From: Candidatus Omnitrophota bacterium | GTDB lineage: Bacteria; Omnitrophota; Gorgyraeia; Gygaellales; Profunditerraquicolaceae | DNA length: 7,757 bases | Direction: 5' to 3' | Assembly (NCBI GenBank): GCA_016867175.1 | Contig: VGKF01000033.1 | Location: forward strand, 1-7,757 | Shown here: one piece after another, positions 1 through 5,808 of the stretch | Position numbering within the stretch: position 1 is the first letter of the stretch | How the letters are laid out: each line of letters begins with the position of its first letter | Notes under the pieces: generated by a model | Databases searched by the model: none | What the model saw: the letters and a program-made list of their open reading frames with translations, nothing else | What the model was told of the DNA's origin: nothing | Translations under genes and position numbers: made by a program

Positions 1-277
1 GCCGGAGTTTACCTGCACCTGTCCAAAAACAGGTCTGCCTGATTTTGCCAATATCAGGATAGAATATTCTCCGGCTAAGTATTGCGTAGAATTGAAGTCG
101 TTCAAGATGTATACTATTTTTTACCGTAATTTGGGTATATTCCACGAGCATGTTGTAAATAAGATGCTGGAAGATTTTGTCCTGGCAGTTCATCCGCGCT
201 GGGCCAGGATCACCGGAGAGTTTAATCCGCGCGGAGGGATAAAAACTACGGTAGAGCGGGAGTACACAAGTGAGTAG
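1..277 (+). CDS. queF: NADPH-dependent 7-cyano-7-deazaguanine reductase QueF (C-terminal part, 5' end outside window)
   Basis: QueF reduces preQ0 to preQ1 with NADPH, a cytosolic step in making the tRNA wobble base queuosine. The frame is open from the window edge (first full codon at 2), giving 91 residues and a TAG stop. The first residues read PEFTCTCPKTGLPDF. The Cys before Pro (codon at 20) matches the nucleophile that forms the thioimide with preQ0, and the Asp seven residues later (codon at 41) matches the proton-relay Asp (Cys55 and Asp62 in the Bacillus enzyme). The family signature VELKSFKMY follows, then FRNLGIFHE with the substrate-contacting His-Glu, and FNPRGGI near the end. It ends soon after RGGI, as in short single-domain QueF proteins. 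Its last 8 nt overlap the next gene's GTG start, suggesting coupled translation. The missing N-terminus is probably only a few dozen residues. Confidence 0.95.
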   Translation, partial: PEFTCTCPKTGLPDFANIRIEYSPAKYCVELKSFKMYTIFYRNLGIFHEHVVNKMLEDFVLAVHPRWARITGEFNPRGGIKTTVEREYTSE

Positions 278-1109
278 GGTTATATCAGCAGCAATGATCA
301 GGGAGGCGGTTGCTAAGCTTTCAATAAGCGCAAACCTTATTTTAAGGAAAGATATCCTCCTGGCATTAAAGAGGGCCTATATAAAAGAACCCAATAGAAG
401 AGCCAGGGAGATACTCTGCGCTATTATTAATAATGCCCACCTTGCCCGGAAAGAAGGATTAGCTATATGTCAGGATACAGGGCTGGTTAGTGTTTTTGTG
501 CAATTGGGCCAGGGCGCAAGGATAGCCGGCAGTTTAAACGAGGCGATTAATAAAGGGGTGGAGTCGGGATACCGTAGGGGTTATTTAAGGAATTCTATAG
601 TTAGGGATCCGCTTTTAAGAGGGAGGCCCGGATATCAGCCTGCAGTTATACATATCGAGATGATAAAAGGAAACAGGGTTATTTTAACGGTAATGCCTAA
701 AGGGTTTGGTTGCGAGAATAAAACACAGCTTAAGATGTTTAATCCTACTGCCACCATGGAAGAAATTAAGTCTTTTATTGTGGCTACCGTAAAAGAGGCA
801 GGCCCTGATGCCTGTCCGCCTTATATTATAGGCGTGGGCCTCGGCGGTACTGCTGATTACAGCCTTTTACTTGCTAAGAAAGCGTTAATCAGGGATATCA
901 ATAAACCCAATACCGTGCGTCAGATCAATGCATTAGAAAAAGAATTGTTAAAAGAGATAAATAGGCTTAATATTGGTCCGATGGGCCTGGGTGGGCAGAG
1001 CACTGCCCTGGCGGTAAATATCCAAAGTTACCCTACTCATATTGCAGGCCTGCCTGTAGCAGTAAGTATCAGCTGCCATGCCCTAAGAAGCGCGACAGAA
1101 ACATTATAA
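270..1109 (+). CDS. Class I fumarate hydratase (Fe-S hydro-lyase), alpha subunit
   Basis: This is the 4Fe-4S-bearing subunit of a heterodimeric class I fumarase, which interconverts fumarate and malate; 279 residues is the usual size. The three cysteines expected to bind the cluster are Cys67 in CQDTG, Cys182 in ACPPY and Cys269 in SISCHALRSA. Other family segments are PKGFGCENKTQLKMF (143-157) and GVGLGGTADY (188-197). Position 148 is Cys where I expect Ser in this motif. The GTG start at 270 is preferred over the ATG at 294: GGGAG lies 7 nt upstream (258-262), and the segment before AMIREAVAKL aligns with relatives. It overlaps queF by 8 nt, and the beta subunit follows after 40 nt. The same fold serves L(+)-tartrate dehydratase (TtdA), so substrate is inferred; fumarase is more likely for a lone pair with no tartrate genes. 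The cluster makes it oxygen-labile, fitting an anaerobe. Confidence 0.9.
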   Translation: MSRVISAAMIREAVAKLSISANLILRKDILLALKRAYIKEPNRRAREILCAIINNAHLARKEGLAICQDTGLVSVFVQLGQGARIAGSLNEAINKGVESGYRRGYLRNSIVRDPLLRGRPGYQPAVIHIEMIKGNRVILTVMPKGFGCENKTQLKMFNPTATMEEIKSFIVATVKEAGPDACPPYIIGVGLGGTADYSLLLAKKALIRDINKPNTVRQINALEKELLKEINRLNIGPMGLGGQSTALAVNIQSYPTHIAGLPVAVSISCHALRSATETL

Positions 1110-1110
1110 T

Positions 1111-1146
1111 TAGTAACTAGTAAACTAGTAACTGGTAACTAGTAAT
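1111..1146 (+). repeat. Five-copy 7-bp tandem repeat (consensus TAGTAAC) between fumarase subunit genes
   Basis: Five head-to-tail units fill the alpha/beta spacer: TAGTAAC (1111-1117), TAGTAAAC with one extra A (1118-1125), TAGTAAC (1126-1132), TGGTAAC (1133-1139) and TAGTAAT (1140-1146). The units contain repeated TAG/TAA stop triplets and create three ACTAGT palindromes (1116-1121, 1124-1129, 1138-1143). The array ends 3 nt before the beta-subunit ATG and occupies the place where a Shine-Dalgarno should be. Whether it is a neutral slippage array or controls beta-subunit translation cannot be told from sequence alone. Confidence 0.85.
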
Positions 1147-1149
1147 TTT

Positions 1150-1671
1150 ATGAAAAAGATAAATACGCCTTTGTTAAAAAAAGAGATTGAGAAATTAAAA
1201 GCAGGCGAGAAAGTTTTATTAAGCGGAGTTATTTATACTGCCAGGGATAGCGCGCATAAAAGATTGGCCCAGGCCATAGCAAGAGGCAGGGCTTTCCCTT
1301 TTGATCTTAAGGGCCAGATTATCTATTACTGCGGCCCTACCCCTCGGCCTAAAGGCAGAATCATCGGCTCCTGCGGTCCGACTACGAGCAGCCGTATGGA
1401 CGCCTTTACCCCCGCGTTGTTAAAGGCAGGGATAATCGGAATGATCGGTAAGGGCAGGCGTTCAGCGGCAGTAGTTGAGGCAATCAAGAAATATAGGGGA
1501 GTTTATTTTTTGGCTTATGCCGGCTGCGGGGCTTTGATCTCGAAATATGTAAAAAAGATGGAATTGACTGCTTACAAGGAGCTTGGGCCAGAGGCGGTTT
1601 ACAGATTAGAGGTCTGCGATCTCCCGTTGATTGTAGGTATCGATACAACAGGAAGGAGTCTTTATGATTAG
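1150..1671 (+). CDS. Class I fumarate hydratase, beta subunit
   Basis: This is the swivelling substrate-binding subunit that completes the fumarase active site with the alpha subunit. It has 173 residues, slightly short but normal for stand-alone beta chains. Visible motifs are TARDSAHKR (30-38), the CGPTP loop (61-65), GSCGPTTSSRMD (73-84) and the GMIGKG turn (97-102). The Thr-Thr and Arg in TTSSRM (78-82) correspond to the conserved catalytic/substrate-binding residues of the class I C-terminal domain, where in one-chain fumarases such as E. coli FumA the two halves are fused. The ATG start follows the heptamer array directly and has no recognisable Shine-Dalgarno, so initiation may depend on ribosomes finishing the alpha subunit 40 nt upstream. 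The 3' end overlaps the rph start by 8 nt. TtdB (tartrate dehydratase beta) is the alternative name for this fold. Confidence 0.9.
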   Translation: MKKINTPLLKKEIEKLKAGEKVLLSGVIYTARDSAHKRLAQAIARGRAFPFDLKGQIIYYCGPTPRPKGRIIGSCGPTTSSRMDAFTPALLKAGIIGMIGKGRRSAAVVEAIKKYRGVYFLAYAGCGALISKYVKKMELTAYKELGPEAVYRLEVCDLPLIVGIDTTGRSLYD

Positions 1672-2377
1672 GGAAGACGGTAGAAACCCGGATAAATTAA
1701 GGAAGGTCCTGATTAGCCGTAATTATATAAAATATGCGGAGGGGTCTTGTTTAATAGAGTTGGGCAATACTCGCGTAATCTGTACTGCCTCGGTTGAGGA
1801 ATCAGTACCCCCGTTTTTAAAGGGAAGCGGGAGCGGCTGGGTGACTGCTGAGTACGGTATGCTTCCCAGGTCTTGTGAGAAACGCATTCAGCGCGGAAAA
1901 GATTCAGGCCGCACCTATGAAATACAGCGGCTGGTAGGCAGGTCTCTTCGGGCAGTTACGGAGATGAAGTATCTGGGAGAGCGCACTATCTGGATTGACT
2001 GCGACGTGCTGCAGGCAGACGGAGGGACCAGGACCGCCTCTATTACCGGCAGTTTTATTGCCTTGGTAGATGCCCTGAATAAATTAAAAAATGGCGGGAT
2101 CATAAACCAGATTCCGGTAAAAGATTTTGTAGCTGCTACTAGCGTGGGGATATTTGCAGGAGAGCTTTTGCTGGATTTAAGTTATGCCGAAGATTCTAAG
2201 GCAGATGTGGATATGAACGTAGTTATGACCGGCTCAAGAGAGTTCATTGAGATCCAGGGGACTGCCGAGCGTAAGACCTTCAGCAAAGAACAGGCAGACG
2301 GGTTATTGTCCCTGGCCCAGCGCGGGATAGAAGGCCTGATAGATATGCAAAGGACCCAGCTAAAGAATATCCTGTGA
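1664..2377 (+). CDS. rph: Ribonuclease PH
   Basis: RNase PH is a hexameric phosphorolytic 3'-5' exoribonuclease that trims tRNA 3' ends, releasing nucleoside diphosphates. The 237-residue length matches the family. Diagnostic stretches are EGSCLIELGNTRVICTASVE (26-45), GWVTAEYGMLPRS (58-70), SGRTYEIQRLVGRSLRA (81-97), the phosphate-site segment DCDVLQADGGTRTASITG (112-129), and EDSKADVDMNVVMTG (176-190) with its acidic residues. Compared with the Bacillus protein as I remember it, the basic loop between LPRS and SGRT is about four residues shorter. A good Shine-Dalgarno, AAGGAG (1653-1658), lies 5 nt before the ATG, inside the end of the fumarase beta gene. The downstream gene starts on its stop codon. 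Pairing with rdgB is common in bacteria, supporting a shared RNA/nucleotide housekeeping transcript. Confidence 0.97.
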   Translation: MIREDGRNPDKLRKVLISRNYIKYAEGSCLIELGNTRVICTASVEESVPPFLKGSGSGWVTAEYGMLPRSCEKRIQRGKDSGRTYEIQRLVGRSLRAVTEMKYLGERTIWIDCDVLQADGGTRTASITGSFIALVDALNKLKNGGIINQIPVKDFVAATSVGIFAGELLLDLSYAEDSKADVDMNVVMTGSREFIEIQGTAERKTFSKEQADGLLSLAQRGIEGLIDMQRTQLKNIL

Positions 2378-2982
2378 AGAGAGAGCTTCTGGTAGCCACT
2401 AAAAATAAGAAAAAACTAAAAGAGATAAAAGAGATTTTAAGGGGTTTGGGTTTTAAGGTTACCTCTATTGCCGATTATAGCGGTGCCCCGCGTATTATTG
2501 AAAACGGAAAAAGCTTCAGGGAGAATGCCATAAAAAAAGCGGTACAGATTGCGCGCTTTGCCAATAAGCTTACCCTAGGGGAAGATTCCGGACTTTGCGT
2601 TGATGCCTTAAGCGGGGCTCCGGGGATTAATTCGGCCAGGTTCTCAGGAAAAAATAAGAGTGACCGGCAAAATAATCTAAAGCTCCTGAAAATGCTTGAG
2701 GGTTTACCGTTAAAAAAAAGAAAAGCGCATTATATTTCGGCTGTAGCCTTGGCTGATAAAGGCGGCTTATTCGCGGTTGTAGAGGGTAGCTGTTCTGGTT
2801 TTATCGGTTATGATTTAAAGGGGGGCTACGGGTTTGGCTATGACCCTTTGTTTATCATCCCTAAATATAAAAAGACCTTTGCCGAGCTTGGTTCACGAGT
2901 GAAGCATAGGATGAGCCACCGTTTTCGCGCCCTAAAAAAGGTCAAGTTACGCCTTGCTATTTACCTAAAAAAAAATCCTTGA
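2374..2982 (+). CDS. rdgB: XTP/dITP pyrophosphatase (RdgB/Ham1 family)
   Basis: This enzyme hydrolyses dITP, ITP and XTP to monophosphates plus pyrophosphate, keeping deaminated purines out of DNA and RNA. It has 202 residues, typical for the family. Motifs in order: LLVATKNKKKLKEI (5-18), the N-terminal nucleotide-binding strand; SFRENAIKKA (47-56) with the metal-site Glu49; LGEDSGLCVDALSGAPGINSAR (68-89) with the catalytic Asp71; GYGFGYDPLF (151-160); and SHRFRAL (181-187), which reads the purine base. The GTG start overlaps the rph TGA as GTGA. No close Shine-Dalgarno is present, so expression is probably translationally coupled. The usual Glu-rich run before SHR is replaced here by GSRVKHRM. 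The last 26 bp overlap the convergent AsmA-like gene, and the final codons include an A9 run encoding Lys-Lys-Asn. Confidence 0.95.
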   Translation: MKRELLVATKNKKKLKEIKEILRGLGFKVTSIADYSGAPRIIENGKSFRENAIKKAVQIARFANKLTLGEDSGLCVDALSGAPGINSARFSGKNKSDRQNNLKLLKMLEGLPLKKRKAHYISAVALADKGGLFAVVEGSCSGFIGYDLKGGYGFGYDPLFIIPKYKKTFAELGSRVKHRMSHRFRALKKVKLRLAIYLKKNP

Positions 2983-5485
2983 CGCGCTTTAAGAGGTCAA
3001 GCGGCATTGGTACCAGGCGGTATTTTGGTTTTTGGATTGTACCGCTGATCTTGACAGAGACGGCGTTTCCCAATTCTCCCAATATTGCGGCGGTAAATTT
3101 GCGCAGATCAGTTGATTCACTGATGAGTTCCTTGTTGACCTGGGCATAGGCAACGAAATCCAGGCCCCCGTCGAATCCCAGTCTTCCTTCACAATTTAAT
3201 TTTAGCTGGTCGCTTATAAGCCGCAGGTCATCGGTTGAGATAGCCTTATTTTCTATATTGAATTCTGCCGTAGCCTCTTTGAATACGATCTTCTGATAAT
3301 CAGGCAATAAAAATACTTCTCCTAATCCTTTTAGGAGGTTAATCTGCCAGAGTCTTCCGTTTTGTAAAGAGAGGAGGCCGTTTCCTTTAAGACTGGCAGA
3401 ATCCTGGAAATCGCCAACCAGATTAGCGCTGATATCGATAATTCCTGCAATATCCTTACCCTTTAGCCCGATATCTGATTTTAGCTCTCCCAGGTCTATC
3501 CCTGATGATTTCAATTTTAAGGCATAGCTGGGTTTATCCTGGGTGAAGTTAGAAAGGAAATCCAGGTTAACTGTCCCTGAATAACCGGAGGCAGAAAGTC
3601 CGGAGAGGTTAAGTATTTTATCTTTTTCTAGCAGGGCAAAGGAGAGGTTATTGAACTTCAGGTTATATAACGAAATGAACTCTGAGCTGCCCTGGGCCTG
3701 GATCTCCCAGTCTTTGTAATCCATGGCTTTTCCAGAAAGCGAGCCAGAGAGCTTAATATTGCCTTGGGGGTTTATCTTTTTTATATTTTCTGCCAGTTGC
3801 TTCGGTAAAAATACCAGGATATCCTGCGGGTTAACGTTTAATGCAAGCGCTAAGTCTAATAATGGATTATTTTTTTCTTGCCTATGAATAGCCCCTTTTA
3901 TAGCACAATCAGAATTGATATAGTTGAGCAGGAAGGTATTCAATTTAATGAGGTCAGGGCTTATTTTAATATCTGAGGCTAATCGCAGGTCCTTAGAATC
4001 TATTTTAAGGTTTAGCCTCGGATCTTTGAAACCTACTAACGTTCCTGTGGTTGCGTAGGGAGTCTCTAGATAATTAAAAGAAAGCCCCTCCCAACTGGCG
4101 GTATCATTTTTAAAGTTTACAGTTCCCTTTATGTGCTGCAGGGCCTCTTTTAAAAAAGCAGCCTCAAACCTGGCATCCTCTATCGCAAGCGCTGCCTCTA
4201 TATCTAAAGGCCGCTCCTCTAAGGTCCTTTTTAATTTTACCTTTACAATAGCTATCCCGCTTAATTTAAGGTCCTGCGGAGGGCTTATTAAAATAAATAA
4301 TTCTTCCAGCTTAAGCCTCTGGGATTCTAAATCCAGCGTAAGGGCGGGGCTGGTAAAATTTTCTAATAAGCCGCTAAGCTTGAAGTTAGAGCCTAAGGCC
4401 TGGAATTCCAGGTTATTAGTTTTTAGTTTATCCTGGGCTAGCTCCAGATCTCCCTTTATATCCGATACCTTGCCTATATATTCTATTCCTTGGAGCTCTG
4501 CGTTGTTTAATTTAAGGCCTAATTTATAGCGAAGAGTTTTTCTATCTGTCGTATAGTTAAGCTGCGGCAGGATATCCATATCTGCCGATAATAGAAGCCC
4601 CTCCTTTTCTATTACCGCCCCCTTTAAAGAAATAATCCCCCCGATCTCTAAGCTTTTGTCTTGTAGCTTAAACGTTAAGTTAGTGTTTTTAATTATCCCC
4701 GATGACAATAAAAACGGTAGCGTCTTTAAGTAAGGGTTTAATTCTGCCAATGAAAGATTAGTTAAATTTAGCTTGGCCTTAAGCTCCTTTGAGCTAAAGA
4801 TGTAATCACCCTGCAGAAAAATTTTAGGGGGTCCTTCTTTTTCTGAAAGGAAGTCGCCGTGTATTACAAAAGAAGCCGTTTTTAAATTTCTTACAGAAAC
4901 AGCCATATTGAGATTATGAATGGCCTTGCTGAATTTAGGCTGCTGGCGTTCGTCTTCAAAGAGCAGGCTTCCCTTAAGGATATTTATTTTATAGGCGAGG
5001 AGCTGGTATTTATTTTTTGGCGCAGTATCCCTGCCTTCCCGCGCAGATAATAATTCCGAAGAATTAAAGATACTGTCTTTGTTATAGCTTAGTTTTAACT
5101 CGGGAGAGTATATGTGCAGGACAGGTATAATCAGCCGCTTGTCTCTGATTAGAGGCAGATAAAGCAAGTGGAAGGATACCCGCTTGATTTTCAATATGGT
5201 ATTTTCTTCTGTTTTTATTTTGTCGTATACGAGAATATCGCGAATAACTATGCCGTTGATTAGGCTAAAGCTGACCCTATCTATATTCACGTTATAATGC
5301 AACGCCTCTTCAAGAGAACCCGTCAGCTTAGCCTTTATTTTTACCGGCAGATAAACCTTGTTTAGGTAGCTTATTCCAGCCGCAGCCAGAATTAACAAAA
5401 CTAATAATATGCTTAAAAATATACGCCGTTTGATATTGACCGGGCTCATTTGATTAGGATAATAAATTACTTTACGGTCAGTCAT
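2957..5485 (-). CDS. AsmA/DUF748-like membrane-anchored protein
   Basis: This 842-residue protein has one N-terminal membrane anchor (about residues 21-43) after a basic cytoplasmic tail, then a long periplasmic region of alternating hydrophobic/polar beta strands. Residues about 55-130 (SLEEALHYNVNIDRVSFSLINGIVIRDI and onward) resemble the start of AsmA/DUF748 proteins. Roughly 690-830 resemble an AsmA C-terminal domain: a GNGLLSLQNGRLWQINLLKGLGE-type segment, FKEATAEFNIEN, a GRLGFDGGLDF-like strand and a closing SGTIQKPKYRL. The family includes AsmA, YhdP and TamB, thought to form beta grooves that move or organise phospholipids between inner and outer membranes; that role here is inference. 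The family is too variable for a firm symbol. The ATG at 5485 has only a weak AAAG upstream; Met13 (5449) is a possible alternative with no better signal. Transcribed alone, divergent from rpsO and convergent with rdgB. Confidence 0.8.
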   Translation of the reverse strand: MTDRKVIYYPNQMSPVNIKRRIFLSILLVLLILAAAGISYLNKVYLPVKIKAKLTGSLEEALHYNVNIDRVSFSLINGIVIRDILVYDKIKTEENTILKIKRVSFHLLYLPLIRDKRLIIPVLHIYSPELKLSYNKDSIFNSSELLSAREGRDTAPKNKYQLLAYKINILKGSLLFEDERQQPKFSKAIHNLNMAVSVRNLKTASFVIHGDFLSEKEGPPKIFLQGDYIFSSKELKAKLNLTNLSLAELNPYLKTLPFLLSSGIIKNTNLTFKLQDKSLEIGGIISLKGAVIEKEGLLLSADMDILPQLNYTTDRKTLRYKLGLKLNNAELQGIEYIGKVSDIKGDLELAQDKLKTNNLEFQALGSNFKLSGLLENFTSPALTLDLESQRLKLEELFILISPPQDLKLSGIAIVKVKLKRTLEERPLDIEAALAIEDARFEAAFLKEALQHIKGTVNFKNDTASWEGLSFNYLETPYATTGTLVGFKDPRLNLKIDSKDLRLASDIKISPDLIKLNTFLLNYINSDCAIKGAIHRQEKNNPLLDLALALNVNPQDILVFLPKQLAENIKKINPQGNIKLSGSLSGKAMDYKDWEIQAQGSSEFISLYNLKFNNLSFALLEKDKILNLSGLSASGYSGTVNLDFLSNFTQDKPSYALKLKSSGIDLGELKSDIGLKGKDIAGIIDISANLVGDFQDSASLKGNGLLSLQNGRLWQINLLKGLGEVFLLPDYQKIVFKEATAEFNIENKAISTDDLRLISDQLKLNCEGRLGFDGGLDFVAYAQVNKELISESTDLRKFTAAILGELGNAVSVKISGTIQKPKYRLVPMPLDLLKRVKDFFLGK
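2965..3001 (-). terminator. Terminator-like hairpin plus T9 tract inside the 3' end of the AsmA-like gene
   Basis: Read on the minus strand, CTTGAC (3001-2996) and GTCAAG (2983-2978) form a 6-bp stem around a 12-nt loop. Two bases later comes an unbroken run of nine T (2975-2967). This is the layout of an intrinsic terminator, but the stem is short and weak, and the T run is coding (Asp-Phe-Phe-Leu), ending 7 nt before the stop codon. It may simply be a coincidence of a Phe-Phe-rich C-terminus. Confidence 0.25.
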
Positions 5486-5496
5486 CTTTATGCTAC

Positions 5497-5525
5497 ATTA
5501 TAATCACAAAAAATAAGGTGTTGCA
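5497..5525 (-). promoter_or_regulatory. Candidate promoter for the AsmA-like gene
   Basis: On the minus strand a perfect TATAAT (5502-5497) lies 11 nt before the ATG at 5485. A poor -35 candidate, TGCAAC (5525-5520), sits 17 bp upstream of it. Transcription from this box would start about 5490, leaving a leader of only about 5 nt, so the message would be nearly leaderless. That agrees with the absence of a convincing Shine-Dalgarno. The strength is the exact -10; the weakness is the -35. Confidence 0.4.
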
Positions 5526-5544
5526 TAGCGTAGCTCTTCTCTGT

Positions 5545-5564
5545 AAAGGGCGCTAGCGCCCTTT
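5545..5564. repeat. Perfect 20-bp palindrome
   Basis: AAAGGGCGCTAGCGCCCTTT equals its own reverse complement over all 20 bases, with no loop. No T tract follows on either strand, so it is a poor intrinsic terminator. It lies about 60 bp upstream of the AsmA-like start and about 185 bp upstream of the rpsO -35 box. It could be a binding site for a dimeric regulator, a cruciform or REP-like element, or an RNA hairpin once transcribed. Confidence 0.85.
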
Positions 5565-5677
5565 GATTAAAACAATTTCTTATAACAGGGGAGGATACGC
5601 TTTTTATTTATCTGTGGAAAGGCACATCGGATATTATATATCAAGGATTCATCTGGCGCAATTACGAATATACTTTC

Positions 5678-5694
5678 GCGGCTCATTAGGCCGC
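5678..5694 (+). repeat. GC-rich hairpin (GCGGC / GCCGC)
   Basis: GCGGC (5678-5682) pairs with GCCGC (5690-5694) around a 7-nt TCATTAG loop; one extra T-G wobble can close inside. On its own it is short, but it stands next to two other inverted repeats within 60 bp, which makes a structured element more plausible than chance. Confidence 0.45.
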
Positions 5695-5716
5695 TCAAGT
5701 ATTTCATTTGAGAGGA

Positions 5717-5738
5717 CGCGAGGGTTTTATCCCTCGCG
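5717..5738 (+). repeat. Strong 8-bp hairpin upstream of the rpsO promoter
   Basis: CGCGAGGG (5717-5724) pairs perfectly with CCCTCGCG (5731-5738) around the loop TTTTAT. No T run follows on either strand, so it is not a standard intrinsic terminator. It ends 10 bp before the rpsO -35 box, where it could insulate rpsO from upstream transcription, be processed in a longer leader, or be part of a palindromic repeat. Confidence 0.6.
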
Positions 5739-5748
5739 GAGTTTCATA

Positions 5749-5777
5749 TTGACTTGCAATATAAAGTAGCATATAAT
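5749..5777 (+). promoter_or_regulatory. Sigma70-type promoter for rpsO-pnp
   Basis: TTGACT (5749-5754) and TATAAT (5772-5777) are separated by exactly 17 bp: five of six and six of six consensus matches with ideal spacing. Transcription would start near 5783-5786, giving a leader of about 25 nt before the rpsO start codon. It suits strong constitutive expression of a ribosomal protein operon. Confidence 0.85.
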
Positions 5778-5792
5778 AATTATTCATAGAGG

Positions 5793-5800
5793 AAAGGAGG
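5793..5800 (+). promoter_or_regulatory. rpsO: Shine-Dalgarno deciding the rpsO start
   Basis: AAAGGAGG is a near-perfect Shine-Dalgarno. It ends at 5800, leaving 8 nt before the TTG at 5809, an ideal distance. The in-frame GTG at 5800-5802 begins on the last base of this motif and therefore cannot be the start it serves. Confidence 0.8.
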
Positions 5801-5808
5801 TGAAAGAA

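Larger units (their letters stand above)
5486..5748. other. Palindrome-rich intergenic region between divergent AsmA-like gene and rpsO
   Basis: About 260 bp without a credible gene, lying between the AsmA-like start and the rpsO promoter. From left to right it holds the AsmA-like -10 box, a perfect 20-bp palindrome (5545-5564), an AT-rich stretch where I recognise nothing (5565-5677), a GC-rich hairpin (5678-5694), a weaker CTCAA/TTGAG pair (5694-5698 with 5708-5712) and a strong 8-bp hairpin (5717-5738). One frame is open across 5563-5769, but it begins at a TTG without a Shine-Dalgarno and runs through the rpsO promoter, so I do not call it. A dispersed palindromic repeat, a small RNA, or a longer structured leader of rpsO are all possible. 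Confidence 0.6.

Noticed and set aside
2710..2721. A run of eight A in rdgB as a programmed frameshift site
   Set aside because: The reading frame continues through it into conserved RdgB motifs, and no stimulatory structure is evident.
4131..4529. A long open frame on the + strand opposite the AsmA-like gene
   Set aside because: Ser/Ala/Leu-rich translation typical of an antisense shadow, no start signals, and fully inside a convincing gene on the other strand.
5717..5748. The CGCGAGGG hairpin as an intrinsic terminator
   Set aside because: The downstream sequence on the + strand is GAGTTTCATATT and the minus side is also not T-rich, so the required T tract is missing on both strands.
5563..5769. 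A 68-codon open frame upstream of rpsO
   Set aside because: It starts at TTG without a Shine-Dalgarno, has no recognisable domain, runs through two GC hairpins and covers the rpsO -35 box. It looks like chance openness of intergenic DNA.
5489..5773. The 8-mer GTAGCATA near both divergent promoters (minus strand 5496-5489, plus strand 5766-5773)
   Set aside because: One matching 8-mer in about 300 bp on two strands is expected by chance, and it sits differently relative to the two -10 boxes, so a shared operator is not supported.
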